From contig CAMBNV010000009.1 of assembly GCA_945869195.1 (NCBI GenBank), forward strand, positions 1 through 64,000: 64,000 bases of DNA, given 5' to 3'. Of this stretch, positions 43,772 to 52,654 are shown one piece after another. The notes beneath the pieces are model-generated. The model did not search any database. It was given only the letters and a program-made list of their open reading frames with translations, and was not told the origin of the DNA. The translations under genes and the position numbers were made by a program. Within the stretch, counting starts at the first letter, position 1; each line of letters begins with the position of its first letter. This stretch comes from Gemmatimonas phototrophica. GTDB lineage: Bacteria > Gemmatimonadota > Gemmatimonadetes > Gemmatimonadales > Gemmatimonadaceae.

Positions 43772-44899
43772 TCAGTATCGCGGAACGCTCGGGTCGACCT
43801 CGACACTCCAGCGGTCGATACCACCCTCGAGATTGCGCACCCGCCTGACTCCGACCGTGCGCAGATACTCGACGACCATCGCACTACGCAGCCCGTGGTG
43901 ACAGAAGACCACATACTCGGCGTCGCGCGGCAGCGTCCCCTGGTGGGCCGGCATCGTCTGCATCGGGATCAGCTCCGCCAGGTCGAGTGAGGCGACCGCA
44001 TGCTCCCACGGTTCGCGCACATCGATCACCCGCACCGGGTCGCCGCGCGCGAGGCGCGCCGCGAGTTGCCGCGGGGTGGTCGGGGTCGGGTCGGCGGCGA
44101 CTCCCCCGCCGCAGAAGGCCACGTAGTCCGTGAGCAGTTCGCGCGCCGCGCGGGTGCCGCACCAGACGCAGGTGGCATCGCGTTCAACGAGCACTTCCTC
44201 GAAACGCATGCCAAGCGCGTCGACCACCAGCAGTCGCCCCACCAGGGGCGCACCAATCCCGAGCAGGAGCTTGAGCGCTTCCGTGGCCTGCATCGTCCCG
44301 AGGAGTCCCGGCAGCACACCGAGTACGCCACCCTCCGCGCAGTTCGGCACACTCCCGGCGGGCGGCGGCGTGGGATGCAGGCAGCGGTAGCAGGGGCCCG
44401 ACGGTGCACCAAACACCGACAGTTGGCCCTCGAACCGGTGCACGCTCGCATGGACGTACGTCTTCCCCTCCAGCACACAGGCATCGTTCACGAGATAGCG
44501 CGTCGCGAACGTGTCAGTGCCGTCGAGGATCACATCGTAGTCCGCGATGATCGCACGCGCGTTCTCGCGCGTCAGCGCCATCGTCCAGGTGTCGACGCGC
44601 ACCGACGGATTCAGTGCCTCAATCCGGGCGCGCGCCGACTCTACCTTGGGCGCGCCGATCGTCGTGGTGTCGTGGATGACCTGCCGCTGCAGGTTGTGCA
44701 CCGCGACGGTGTCGTGGTCGAGAATGCCCAAGCGCCCGACGCCCGCCGCGGCGAGATAGAGCGCGGCGGGCGAGCCGAGGCCGCCGAGACCGATGATCAG
44801 CGCCGACGACGCGCGGAGCCGTTCCTGCCCGACCACGCCGACCTGCGGAAGCACAAGATGGCGCGCGTAGCGTTGCAGTTCGTCGGGAGAGAGCGGCAT
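43772..44899 (-). CDS. moeB: MoeB/ThiF-type adenylyltransferase with rhodanese domain
   Basis: 375 residues. The N-terminal E1-like domain has the ATP site LIIGLGGLGSPAALYLAAAGVG, RQVIH, and the active Cys in SVPNCAEGGVLG, plus two zinc-type CxxC pairs (CYRCL and CVWCG). The C-terminal rhodanese domain (VRVIDVREPWEHAV) has the active Cys in CHHGLRS. Such fusions activate the C-terminus of MoaD/ThiS-like sulfur carriers and load sulfur for molybdopterin, thiamine or thionucleotide synthesis. No carrier-protein gene is visible nearby, so the exact pathway cannot be fixed. A terminator-like hairpin and TATATT element precede it. Confidence 0.85.
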   Translation of the reverse strand: MPLSPDELQRYARHLVLPQVGVVGQERLRASSALIIGLGGLGSPAALYLAAAGVGRLGILDHDTVAVHNLQRQVIHDTTTIGAPKVESARARIEALNPSVRVDTWTMALTRENARAIIADYDVILDGTDTFATRYLVNDACVLEGKTYVHASVHRFEGQLSVFGAPSGPCYRCLHPTPPPAGSVPNCAEGGVLGVLPGLLGTMQATEALKLLLGIGAPLVGRLLVVDALGMRFEEVLVERDATCVWCGTRAARELLTDYVAFCGGGVAADPTPTTPRQLAARLARGDPVRVIDVREPWEHAVASLDLAELIPMQTMPAHQGTLPRDAEYVVFCHHGLRSAMVVEYLRTVGVRRVRNLEGGIDRWSVEVDPSVPRY

Positions 44900-44914
44900 T
44901 GGGAAAATATACGC

Positions 44915-44953
44915 GAGGGGGCATCGTCGGCCGTGGCCGTGCGATGCCCCCTC
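44915..44953 (-). terminator. Terminator between the GCPII-like gene and moeB
   Basis: GAGGGGGCATCG, a 15-nt loop and CGATGCCCCCTC form a perfect 12-bp stem, followed on the minus strand by GCGTATATTTTCCC. It ends the peptidase transcript and its tail carries the TATATT that may be the -10 box of moeB. Confidence 0.75.
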
Positions 44954-45027
44954 GTTACGGGAGTGGTCCCGGAACCACCCCCGCCCTCATGTCAGACGCA
45001 CGAGCCATCCGTAGAGGTACGTCGAGC

Positions 45028-47175
45028 TCACTGTTGCTGCACCGCCCTGCGCGCGGCATCGAGGGCCGCCGTGGCCGCATCGAACCGTTGGACCAAGTCG
45101 GCGAGTTCCCGCCCAAAGAGCGCGGGGTCGCCATAGCGGATGGCTTCGTTCACCGACGGGAATACCATGGTGCTGTATCCGTTATCGACGTCCGCTACGT
45201 ATATGAGATTCCTATACCACGGCCTCGAGCGCAAGCCCTCTGCGCGAGTCATCGCACGTTCGACTTGGAGGAGCGCCCGATTGGTCGTGGCCTGACGCGC
45301 AGTGGAGAGTCCCGCCGCAAGGGCCTCATCGCGTGCAGACGCGAACGCGGCGGCCGCGCGTTCCATGCGCTCGATCGCCGAGGCAAGTGGTGCGCTCGAG
45401 CCGGCCCAGCCCTTGGCTTTGAGGTTCTGATCGATTGGCGCGAGATAGCGTCGCATGGTGCGCGCGAACTCGGCGTAGTCGTAGGGGAGTATGTCGGCGT
45501 TCGCGAGCCGCATCATCATCGCGGTGCCGACGCGCGCCGCCGCCGCATGATAGCGGTAGCCTGGATCACCAAAGCGCTCCATGAACGTGTAGGAGTCGTA
45601 GTTCGAGTGATAAATCCCATTCCCACCGCCGAAGCCCCAGTCACTGTGCGGGATCCCGAGATGATTGTAGAAGCCCGCGAAGTCGGAGCCGCCGCCCGGA
45701 TCGCCCATCGACGGCTCGTCGTCGGCCGGGACGCCACTCTGTTTGCGCCAGACGTCATAGACGCTGCCGAGGCCGCTCGGGTCCGGCACTGACCGGGTTA
45801 CGTCGCGGAGCACCCCGCGCAGCGTTGGCGATCCGCCGCCACCAAAGTTCGGACCGCTCGCGCTTCCATCCTGGTTCAGGTACGCCACGCCGCCGCGTGC
45901 GAGCCGGAGCGAATCGTCCTCGACATACTCGGTCGAGCCAACCAGTCCCCACTCCTCGGCATCCCACGTCGCGAAGACCAGCGTCCGGCGCGGACGCCAC
46001 CCCGACTTCATCTGCTCGGCGACCGCGCGCGCGGCCTCGACCACGCTGACAGTGCCCGAGACGTTGTCCACCGCGCCAGGACTCCAGGCATCGCGATGTC
46101 CTCCAATCATGATGATCTCATCCGGAAAGTCGGTCCCCCGGATAGTCCCGAAGGTGTCCCAGATCGACTTGATCGCCGCCGTCGCGGAGTCGCTCCACAC
46201 CTTCACACGCGCGCGCACGGGGCCTGGCCCCACATGGTACCGGAACGCGAGGCCACCCTGCCAACCACGCGGGATGTTCGTGCCGCGCACCTCCTTCAGG
46301 AGTTCCACCGCGTTGCCGTACGAGAGCGGCAGCACCGGAATGCGCGGCACCGGCATCTGCTCGATCGGGATCCGCGGCGCATTCGCGGTGGACGGGTACC
46401 CCGGCGTGCTCGGGTCGCCAGCGCCATTCATCACGCTCCCCCGCTGCACGCCACGGTCGTTGCGAAAGGGGCCCTCGGGATAGACGTCGCCCTGCACATA
46501 GCCGTCGTCAGCCGGGTCGCTGTACATCAGCAACGCCAGCGCACCGTGCTGCTCCGCCTCGCGCGCCTTGATGCCACGAAAACTCCTGCCGTAGCGCGCA
46601 ATCGCGATCTTACCCCGCACCGAAACGCCGAGCGAGTCGAGCTGCGCATAGTCCTCGACGAGCCCGTAGTTGACATACACCACCTCGGCCGTCACGTCCC
46701 CCGTTCCGCTGTAGCCGTTCACCGTCGGGTACTCCGGATGCGCGAGCGTCGTCGGATCCTCTGCGATCTCGCCTTCGCGAAGTTCCAGTGCTTTCGGGTT
46801 CGGAAAAATCCGCCACACCCCGTAGTCGATGGTGTGGGGCAACCAGACCCGGTATTCGCGGACCTCGGTTTCGATACCCGCCTGTTTGAGTGCGTTGATC
46901 ACGAGATCACGCGTGCGCGCCTGCGCGGGGGTCCCCGCGATATGTGGGCGATCGGCGAGTGCGCGCGCGAGCGCGCCGATGCGCACCGAGTCAGCCCGCC
47001 TCATCGCCGCGGCCTCCGCCGCGCGTTGCGAGGCCGCGCGCGCCGGCGTGTATCCGATGAGCGGTTGCGCGGTGAGGGGCGAGGTGAGTGGTGCGGTGAG
47101 CGCTGCGATAGTCAACGCTAGCAGCCGCACGGCGAGGCGGACGACGCCGAGGAGTGGAGGACGAGTGGAGGGCAA
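45028..47175 (-). CDS. Secreted GCPII-like M28 carboxypeptidase with PA domain
   Basis: 715 residues with a signal peptide (LLALTIAALTAPLTSPLTAQ). The layout matches glutamate carboxypeptidase II / transferrin-receptor-like proteins: a protease-associated domain (residues about 170-300, NYGLVEDYAQLDSLGVSVRG and LLMYSDPADDGY), an M28 core with MIGGHRDAWSPGAVDNVSGT, TWDAEEWGLVGSTEY, and SDFAGFYNHLGIPHSD to YHSNYDSYTF, and a C-terminal helical dimerisation domain. It should cleave acidic residues from peptides at the cell surface or outside. A stretch of 26 bp links it to the upstream AKR gene. Confidence 0.88.
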   Translation of the reverse strand: MPSTRPPLLGVVRLAVRLLALTIAALTAPLTSPLTAQPLIGYTPARAASQRAAEAAAMRRADSVRIGALARALADRPHIAGTPAQARTRDLVINALKQAGIETEVREYRVWLPHTIDYGVWRIFPNPKALELREGEIAEDPTTLAHPEYPTVNGYSGTGDVTAEVVYVNYGLVEDYAQLDSLGVSVRGKIAIARYGRSFRGIKAREAEQHGALALLMYSDPADDGYVQGDVYPEGPFRNDRGVQRGSVMNGAGDPSTPGYPSTANAPRIPIEQMPVPRIPVLPLSYGNAVELLKEVRGTNIPRGWQGGLAFRYHVGPGPVRARVKVWSDSATAAIKSIWDTFGTIRGTDFPDEIIMIGGHRDAWSPGAVDNVSGTVSVVEAARAVAEQMKSGWRPRRTLVFATWDAEEWGLVGSTEYVEDDSLRLARGGVAYLNQDGSASGPNFGGGGSPTLRGVLRDVTRSVPDPSGLGSVYDVWRKQSGVPADDEPSMGDPGGGSDFAGFYNHLGIPHSDWGFGGGNGIYHSNYDSYTFMERFGDPGYRYHAAAARVGTAMMMRLANADILPYDYAEFARTMRRYLAPIDQNLKAKGWAGSSAPLASAIERMERAAAAFASARDEALAAGLSTARQATTNRALLQVERAMTRAEGLRSRPWYRNLIYVADVDNGYSTMVFPSVNEAIRYGDPALFGRELADLVQRFDAATAALDAARRAVQQQ

Positions 47176-47201
47176 CGTGGACCGAGTGAGTGGTGATCGT
47201 G

Positions 47202-48116
47202 CTATTGGTCGAACCCGTGTGCTGCGCGTCCCGGTGCCCCATCATAGTCCTGTGTGGTCTTATAGCGCTCATGCCGGCCATCGCCCGCCGTGGGCTTTGC
47301 GCGGTTCCGCAGCGCGTCCATCTCCCCTGCACGCAACGCAGTGAAGCCCGCCGCCGCCTTCAGCGTCTTCTTGAGCACGGCGCTCGTCTCGCACCCCACG
47401 AGGACTGATGATACGGGAAGCGACCAGGCGTAGCGCAGCGCCTCTTCGGGCTTGATGAGTCGTCCCGCCGGGATCGCACCACCGGCCATCGGCTTCGTGC
47501 CGATCACCGCGGCACCGCGGCGGATGATCTCCGGGAGGAGCTGTTTCTCGAATGAACGAAAGGTCGCATCGAACGGATTGAGTGGCATGCAGGCGAAGTC
47601 CCAGGCAAAGCCGCGCGCGAGCAGCTTGAGCGCGATGTGCGGGGACTTTTCGGCGTGGAACCCGATGCGGCGCACCCGACCCTGCTCGCGCGCCTCCTGT
47701 GCCGCGTCAAGCGCGCCACTGTCGTACATCCAGTCGGGATCATTGTCATAGATCACCTCATGGAACGACCAGAACTCGACCTGCTCTGTCTTGAGGTGGC
47801 GGAGCGTCGCCTCGAACTGCTGCATCGCAGTCTTGTAATCGCGGCGGTGCGCACAACACTGCCAGAGCAGCTGGACACGCTCGCGGTAGCCATCGCGCAG
47901 GGCGAGTCCGACCCATCGCTCGACCTGCCCATCGCCGTATTCCGGTGCGATTTCGAGCAGCGTCACGCCGCCGTCGATTGCAGTGCGCACGAGTGTGATC
48001 ACCTCCTGCTGACCTGCCTCAGCGAGCCGGCGCGTGCCGAGACCGAGGATGCTGGTTGCACCGCCGGAGCGGCCGACGGATCGATGTTCGAGCGGGGTCT
48101 GTGGCTTGGGTATCAC
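47202..48116 (-). CDS. Aldo/keto-reductase-like protein lacking the catalytic lysine
   Basis: 304 residues from the GTG at 48116, a TIM-barrel of the AKR family: SVGRSGGATSILGLGTRRL, IDGGVTLLEIAPEYGDG, VEFWSFHEVIYDNDPDWMY, AAVIGTKPMAGGAIPAGRLI and PVSSVLVGCETSAV. AKRs use an Asp-Tyr-Lys-His tetrad. Here the His (SFHE) and Tyr (EYGDG) are kept, but the Lys position, TK in typical relatives, reads WQ (LLWQCCAH), and the Asp position is a Glu. The enzyme is therefore probably inactive as a reductase, or altered in function. The long ORF start in the track overlaps the divergent neighbour. Confidence 0.75.
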   Translation of the reverse strand: MIPKPQTPLEHRSVGRSGGATSILGLGTRRLAEAGQQEVITLVRTAIDGGVTLLEIAPEYGDGQVERWVGLALRDGYRERVQLLWQCCAHRRDYKTAMQQFEATLRHLKTEQVEFWSFHEVIYDNDPDWMYDSGALDAAQEAREQGRVRRIGFHAEKSPHIALKLLARGFAWDFACMPLNPFDATFRSFEKQLLPEIIRRGAAVIGTKPMAGGAIPAGRLIKPEEALRYAWSLPVSSVLVGCETSAVLKKTLKAAAGFTALRAGEMDALRNRAKPTAGDGRHERYKTTQDYDGAPGRAAHGFDQ

Positions 48117-48273
48117 GGGGCGGCAGTGTCCGGGATTATGGTCGTTGTCTGGCGCGCAGCGGGGTACGTTGACGTCGGTTCGCCGTTCGCACCAGAGGGG
48201 CGCGGGGGAAGATCGCGCCTTGACTGCCCTCCTCAGGCAGGGCAAACTGCGGTTTCCCCTCACCGTGCTCCTC

Positions 48274-51200
48274 ATGCGCCGCGCACTCGCTTCCCTGCTC
48301 CTCGTCCTGGCCCCGTCACTCGGGGTCGCCCAGCCCCGCAACGTACCGCGACCCGACTCCACGCTCCGGGACTATGCGGCGATGACGTGGCGCAACATCG
48401 GACCATCACGGGGCGGACGGAGCGTGGCGGTCTCCGGCATCGCGGGTCAGCCGCTCACCTACTTCGCTGGCTATACCGGCGGCGGCCTCTGGCGCACCGA
48501 CGACGCCGGCCTCAACTGGCGCAACATCTCCGACGGCCAGTTCCGCACGAGTTCGATTGGCGCGATCGCCGTCGCCCCGTCGGACGCCAACGTGATCTAT
48601 GTGGGCAGCGGTGAGCACGCCATCCGCGGGCAGTCCTCCACCTACGGCGACGGGGTGTACAAGAGCACCGATCAGGGGCGTACCTGGGCCAACGTGGGAC
48701 TGTCGGCCACCCGACAGATCTCGTCGGTCCGCGTGCATCCGGCAGATCCGAACGTGGTGTATGTCGCGGCCCAGGGAGATCGCTGGAAAGGCACCGCCGA
48801 ACGCGGCATCTACCGTTCACGCGACGGAGGCACCAGTTGGACGCTCGTGCTCAAAGGCGAGAATGCGTTCAGCGGCGCCAGCGAGCTCTCGATGGATGCG
48901 ACCAACCCGCGCATCCTCTACGCCGCCTTCTGGGACCACCAACGCACCCCCTGGTACATACGGAGTGGCGGCGCGGGAAGCGGCATCTGGAAGACGATTG
49001 ACGGGGGCGACACCTGGACCCGCCTCACGCAGGGTCTCCCCGCGCTCATGGGCAAGATCGGCGTCGCGGTCTCGCCCGCCAACCCCGATCGCGTCTTCGC
49101 GATCGTCGAGGCCGAAAAGGGTGGCCTCTATCGGTCCGACGACGCTGGAAAAACCTGGCGCCTCCTCTCGGGCGACCGCCTCATTCAGACGCGGTCGTGG
49201 TACTACATGAATGTCATCGCCGACCCCGCCAATGCCGACGTCGTCTGGGTCATGAACGCGCCGGTCATGCGGTCGATCGACGGTGGAGCCACCTTCAGCG
49301 TCGTCAGCGCGACCCATGGCGACAATCACGCGCTCTGGATCGACCCCCTCGACGCGCGTCGCCTCATCAATGGGAACGACGGCGGCGCGTCGGTGTCGCT
49401 CGACGGCGGCAAGAGTTGGAGCTCCCAGGAGAACCAGCCGACTGCCCAGTTCTATCATGTGACCGTCGACGATGATTTTCCCTACAAGCTCTACAGCGGC
49501 CAGCAGGACAACTCGTCGGTCGTGATTCGGAGCCGCGGCAACGACGGCGCGATCGGCGTGCGCGATTGGTGGAACGGCGCCGGCTGCGAGAGCGCGAACA
49601 TCGGCGTGAGCGCCGCCAATCCGCGCTACGTCTACGGCGGGTGCTATCAGGGGTTGATTGACGAACTCGACCAGGAGACGACCCTCGCGCGCGACATCAT
49701 GCCCTGGCCGGCGATGAACCTCACCGAGCGCACCGACAGTACGCGCTATCGCTTCAACTGGACCGCACCGATCCTCGTCTCGCAGCACGACGCGAACGTG
49801 ATCTACCATGGCGGCAATGTTCTGTTTCGCACCACCGACCGCGGCACCACCTGGAAACCCATCTCACCTGATCTCACGCGCGACGATCCGGCGCGCCAGG
49901 GCTGGGGTGGGGGCCCAATCACCAATGAGGGCGCCGGCGGTGAAGTGTACGGCACCATCATCGTGATCCGTGAATCGAAGCACGACCCCCGGACGATCTA
50001 CATCGGAACGGACGACGGGCTGCTGCAGCTCACGCGCGACGGCGGCGCCACCTGGACCAACGTCACGCCGCCAGCGGCCGGCGATGGACTTGTGAACGAG
50101 ATTGAGGTCTCTCCTTTCGACTCAGCGACCGTCTGGATCGCCTTTCGCAAGGACCGCCTCGGCGACCCGACGCCGCACCTCTTCCGCTCCACCGACTTTG
50201 GACGCACCTGGACGCGCCACGTCGATGGCCTCCGCGACAGCGAGCCCGTGCGGGTTGTGCGTGAGGACCCCGAACGACGCGGCCTCCTCTACGCTGGCAC
50301 CGAAACCGGCGCCTGGTTCTCCGTCGACGGTGGCGCGCGCTGGCAGGCGCTCACCGGAATGCCGGTCACGCCGGTGACCGACCTCGAGGTGCGCCATGGT
50401 GACCTCATTGCGTCCACCGAAGGCCGCGCGTTCTGGATTCTCGACGACCTCTCTCCGCTGCGTCAGTACTCCGCTGACATCGCACGGTCCGCGGCGCACC
50501 TCTTCACTCCGCGCACGGCGCTGCTCCTCCCTGGTGGTGGTGGTGGTGGTGGCGGCGCCAGTCGCGTCGGCCGCAATCCGCCGTCCGGGGCGACCGTGCA
50601 GTTCCGCCTCGCCGCCGCGCCAGACTCGACGGCCCGCGTCACACTCGAGTTCCTCGACGCCCGCGGCGCGGTCATCCGGACGTATTCCAACCGCACCGGG
50701 ACCGGCGCCGCTCGGCTCACCCTACGCGCGGGTCTCAATAGCTTCTCCTGGGATTTGCGACGTGAGGCACCCACCTCGCTGCAGGGCGTCGTGCTCTTCG
50801 GAGCGCCCTCGGGGGGTGGCGCGCGCGTGCTCCCAGGACGCTATCAGGTGCGACTCACGGCGAGCGGCAGCGCCCAGACGCAGGCCTTCGACGTGCGACA
50901 GGACCCGCGCCTCGATCCGATCCCGGCGGCCGTTGTCGCCGAGCGTGATGCGATCGCCAACCTGCTCGTGACCCGCATCGGCGAGATCCACGACGCCGTC
51001 GTCCGCGTGCGCGACCTCAAGACGCAGGTAACCGGCATCGTCACGCGAACGGCGAATGTGCCGTTGGCCGACTCCATCTCGGCCGAGGGGAAGAAGCTCA
51101 CTGCCACGGCGGAGAAGCTCGACCCGCGAATGACGACCAAGGCGGGCAATGGACAAGACATCATCAACTTTGCCAACGGCATCAACGGGCAGTTCGGTTT

Positions 51201-51405
51201 CCTGCTCGGTCAGCTCGAGGGAAACCCGGGCCTTACCACGCCCATTCGCGAACGGCTCGCTGAGTTGGAGCTCGCGTGGAATACGTTGCGCGCCGAGGTC
51301 ACGGTCTTTGAGACCATCGACGTCGAACGCTTCAACAAGCTCCTCGAGCGTGCGAACGTTCCGGGACTCATCACGCCGAAGCCCAAGCCGACGGTGGTGA
51401 TGTAG
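48274..51405 (+). CDS. Second large secreted Asp-box (sortilin/VPS10-like) protein
   Basis: 1043 residues with a signal peptide (LASLLLVLAPSLGVAQ). Asp-boxes recur through the first 800 residues: TDDAGLNW, STDQGRTW, SRDGGTSW, TIDGGDTW, SDDAGKTW, SIDGGATF, SLDGGKSW, TTDRGTTW, TRDGGATW, STDFGRTW, SVDGGARW. A poly-Gly tract near residue 755 is followed by a fibronectin-like domain (ATVQFRLAAAPDSTARVTLE) and a helical end. The order of domains mirrors 23570-26929, so the two are paralogues. The track ORF starts 80 codons upstream; the ATG at 48274 gives the signal peptide. Confidence 0.82.
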   Translation: MRRALASLLLVLAPSLGVAQPRNVPRPDSTLRDYAAMTWRNIGPSRGGRSVAVSGIAGQPLTYFAGYTGGGLWRTDDAGLNWRNISDGQFRTSSIGAIAVAPSDANVIYVGSGEHAIRGQSSTYGDGVYKSTDQGRTWANVGLSATRQISSVRVHPADPNVVYVAAQGDRWKGTAERGIYRSRDGGTSWTLVLKGENAFSGASELSMDATNPRILYAAFWDHQRTPWYIRSGGAGSGIWKTIDGGDTWTRLTQGLPALMGKIGVAVSPANPDRVFAIVEAEKGGLYRSDDAGKTWRLLSGDRLIQTRSWYYMNVIADPANADVVWVMNAPVMRSIDGGATFSVVSATHGDNHALWIDPLDARRLINGNDGGASVSLDGGKSWSSQENQPTAQFYHVTVDDDFPYKLYSGQQDNSSVVIRSRGNDGAIGVRDWWNGAGCESANIGVSAANPRYVYGGCYQGLIDELDQETTLARDIMPWPAMNLTERTDSTRYRFNWTAPILVSQHDANVIYHGGNVLFRTTDRGTTWKPISPDLTRDDPARQGWGGGPITNEGAGGEVYGTIIVIRESKHDPRTIYIGTDDGLLQLTRDGGATWTNVTPPAAGDGLVNEIEVSPFDSATVWIAFRKDRLGDPTPHLFRSTDFGRTWTRHVDGLRDSEPVRVVREDPERRGLLYAGTETGAWFSVDGGARWQALTGMPVTPVTDLEVRHGDLIASTEGRAFWILDDLSPLRQYSADIARSAAHLFTPRTALLLPGGGGGGGGASRVGRNPPSGATVQFRLAAAPDSTARVTLEFLDARGAVIRTYSNRTGTGAARLTLRAGLNSFSWDLRREAPTSLQGVVLFGAPSGGGARVLPGRYQVRLTASGSAQTQAFDVRQDPRLDPIPAAVVAERDAIANLLVTRIGEIHDAVVRVRDLKTQVTGIVTRTANVPLADSISAEGKKLTATAEKLDPRMTTKAGNGQDIINFANGINGQFGFLLGQLEGNPGLTTPIRERLAELELAWNTLRAEVTVFETIDVERFNKLLERANVPGLITPKPKPTVVM
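50532..50553. repeat. GGT-rich poly-Gly tract in the second Asp-box protein
   Basis: A short in-frame run of GGT triplets, the counterpart of the poly-Gly linkers of the first Asp-box protein. Confidence 0.6.
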
Positions 51406-51442
51406 GGCGCGCCGTATTCTGGCTCGCCAGGGCGGCGACCGA

Positions 51443-52654
51443 CTACCCGATCGCCGCCTCGAGCTGCTCGACGCCGAGCTTGAGATCCGCGCGCGTCATC
51501 ACGAGCGGCGGTAAGAGGCGGAGGGTGTGGTCGCCAGCCGAGATAATTATCAGGCCAAGGTCCAGCGCGCGCGCGACCACGTCTTTCGCCGGATCCGTCA
51601 GGTCGATTCCCCACATAAAGCCGCGGCCGCGCACCGCACGCACCTTGGGCGACCGCTTCTTGATGGCGAGGAGTTGCGTGCCGAGCCACTTCCCCTCGCT
51701 GGCCACATGCGCGAGCAGCTTGGGGTCATTGATGCGATCGAACACATGGTTAGCCAGATGCGCAACGAGCGGCCCGCCACCGAAGGTGGTCCCGTGGTCA
51801 CCGGGCTGCATCGCGGCGGCAACGCGTTGCGTGAGCAAGACGGCGCCCATGGGCAGGCCATTCGCCATCGGCTTCGCGAGCGTGAGCAGGTCAGGCGTGA
51901 TGCCAAACTGCTCGTACGCGAAGAAGGTGCCGGTGCGTCCGTACCCGCACTGAACTTCATCAAGGATAAGCAGAACATTCCGCTCGGACGTCAGCGCGCG
52001 GAGTTCGCGGACAAAGCCCGTGTCGAGCACGCGCACGCCCCCCTCGCCCTGCACCGGCTCAAGGATGACCGCGCAGGTGGTCTCGGCGCTGATGACGCGC
52101 GCGAGCTCGGTCAGATCTCGCTCATGGATATGGATCCCCCCAGCCAGCGGGCGGAACGGATTGCGGTACTGCGGGCGGTCGGTCGCCGCGACGGTACCGA
52201 AGAGGCGTCCATGGAACGCGCCGCGCAGCGAGACGATCTCGTGCTTTGCGAGACCGCCTTCGGCCCTGCCCCACTTCCGCGCCATCTTGAACGCCCCTTC
52301 GTTCGCTTCTGCTCCCGAGTTGCAGAAGAACACCTGGTCCGCGAACGACGCCGCCACGAGCTTGTCGGCGAGTCGCTCGCCTGGTGTGGTGCGAAACAGG
52401 TTCGACACATGTATGAGCCCGGTGTCGAGCGCCTCGAGCATCGCCTGCCGCACGCCGGCGTCGTTGTAGCCAAGGGCGTTCACGGCGATCCCGGCTGCGA
52501 AGTCGAGCCAGCCCCGCCCCGCCGCGTCATACAGGCGCACGCCGTCGGCGCGCACCAGTTCCATCGGAGCGCGGCGATAGAGGCCGAGGAGCGCCTCGGG
52601 GACGGTGGGCGTGGCGACGGTGGGCGTGGCGACGGTGAGCGTGGCAACGGTCAT
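51443..52654 (-). CDS. argD: Acetylornithine aminotransferase
   Basis: 403 residues, a class III PLP aminotransferase converting N-acetylglutamate semialdehyde to N-acetylornithine. Signatures: GWLDFAAGIAVNALGYND, FFCNSGAEANEGAFKMARK, FHGRLFGTVAATDRPQY, VILEPVQGEGGVRV, LILDEVQCGYGRTGTFFAYEQF and the PLP lysine in LLTLAKPMANGLPMGAVLL. The ATG at 52654 overlaps the argB stop by 4 bp. The unusual N-terminus MTVATLTVATPTVATPTVP is encoded by a 15-bp tandem repeat and should be disordered. Last gene of the argC-argB-argD operon. Confidence 0.92.
   Translation of the reverse strand: MTVATLTVATPTVATPTVPEALLGLYRRAPMELVRADGVRLYDAAGRGWLDFAAGIAVNALGYNDAGVRQAMLEALDTGLIHVSNLFRTTPGERLADKLVAASFADQVFFCNSGAEANEGAFKMARKWGRAEGGLAKHEIVSLRGAFHGRLFGTVAATDRPQYRNPFRPLAGGIHIHERDLTELARVISAETTCAVILEPVQGEGGVRVLDTGFVRELRALTSERNVLLILDEVQCGYGRTGTFFAYEQFGITPDLLTLAKPMANGLPMGAVLLTQRVAAAMQPGDHGTTFGGGPLVAHLANHVFDRINDPKLLAHVASEGKWLGTQLLAIKKRSPKVRAVRGRGFMWGIDLTDPAKDVVARALDLGLIIISAGDHTLRLLPPLVMTRADLKLGVEQLEAAIG
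52601..52650. repeat. 15-bp tandem repeat at the argD 5' end
   Basis: A little over three copies of GACGGTGGGCGTGGC, encoding repeated TVATP at the very start of ArgD. In-frame and variable, with no effect on the enzyme core expected. Confidence 0.75.

Noticed and set aside
48034-48273. 80-codon upstream extension of the second Asp-box gene
   Set aside because: It overlaps the divergent AKR gene and hides the signal peptide; the ATG at 48274 is better.
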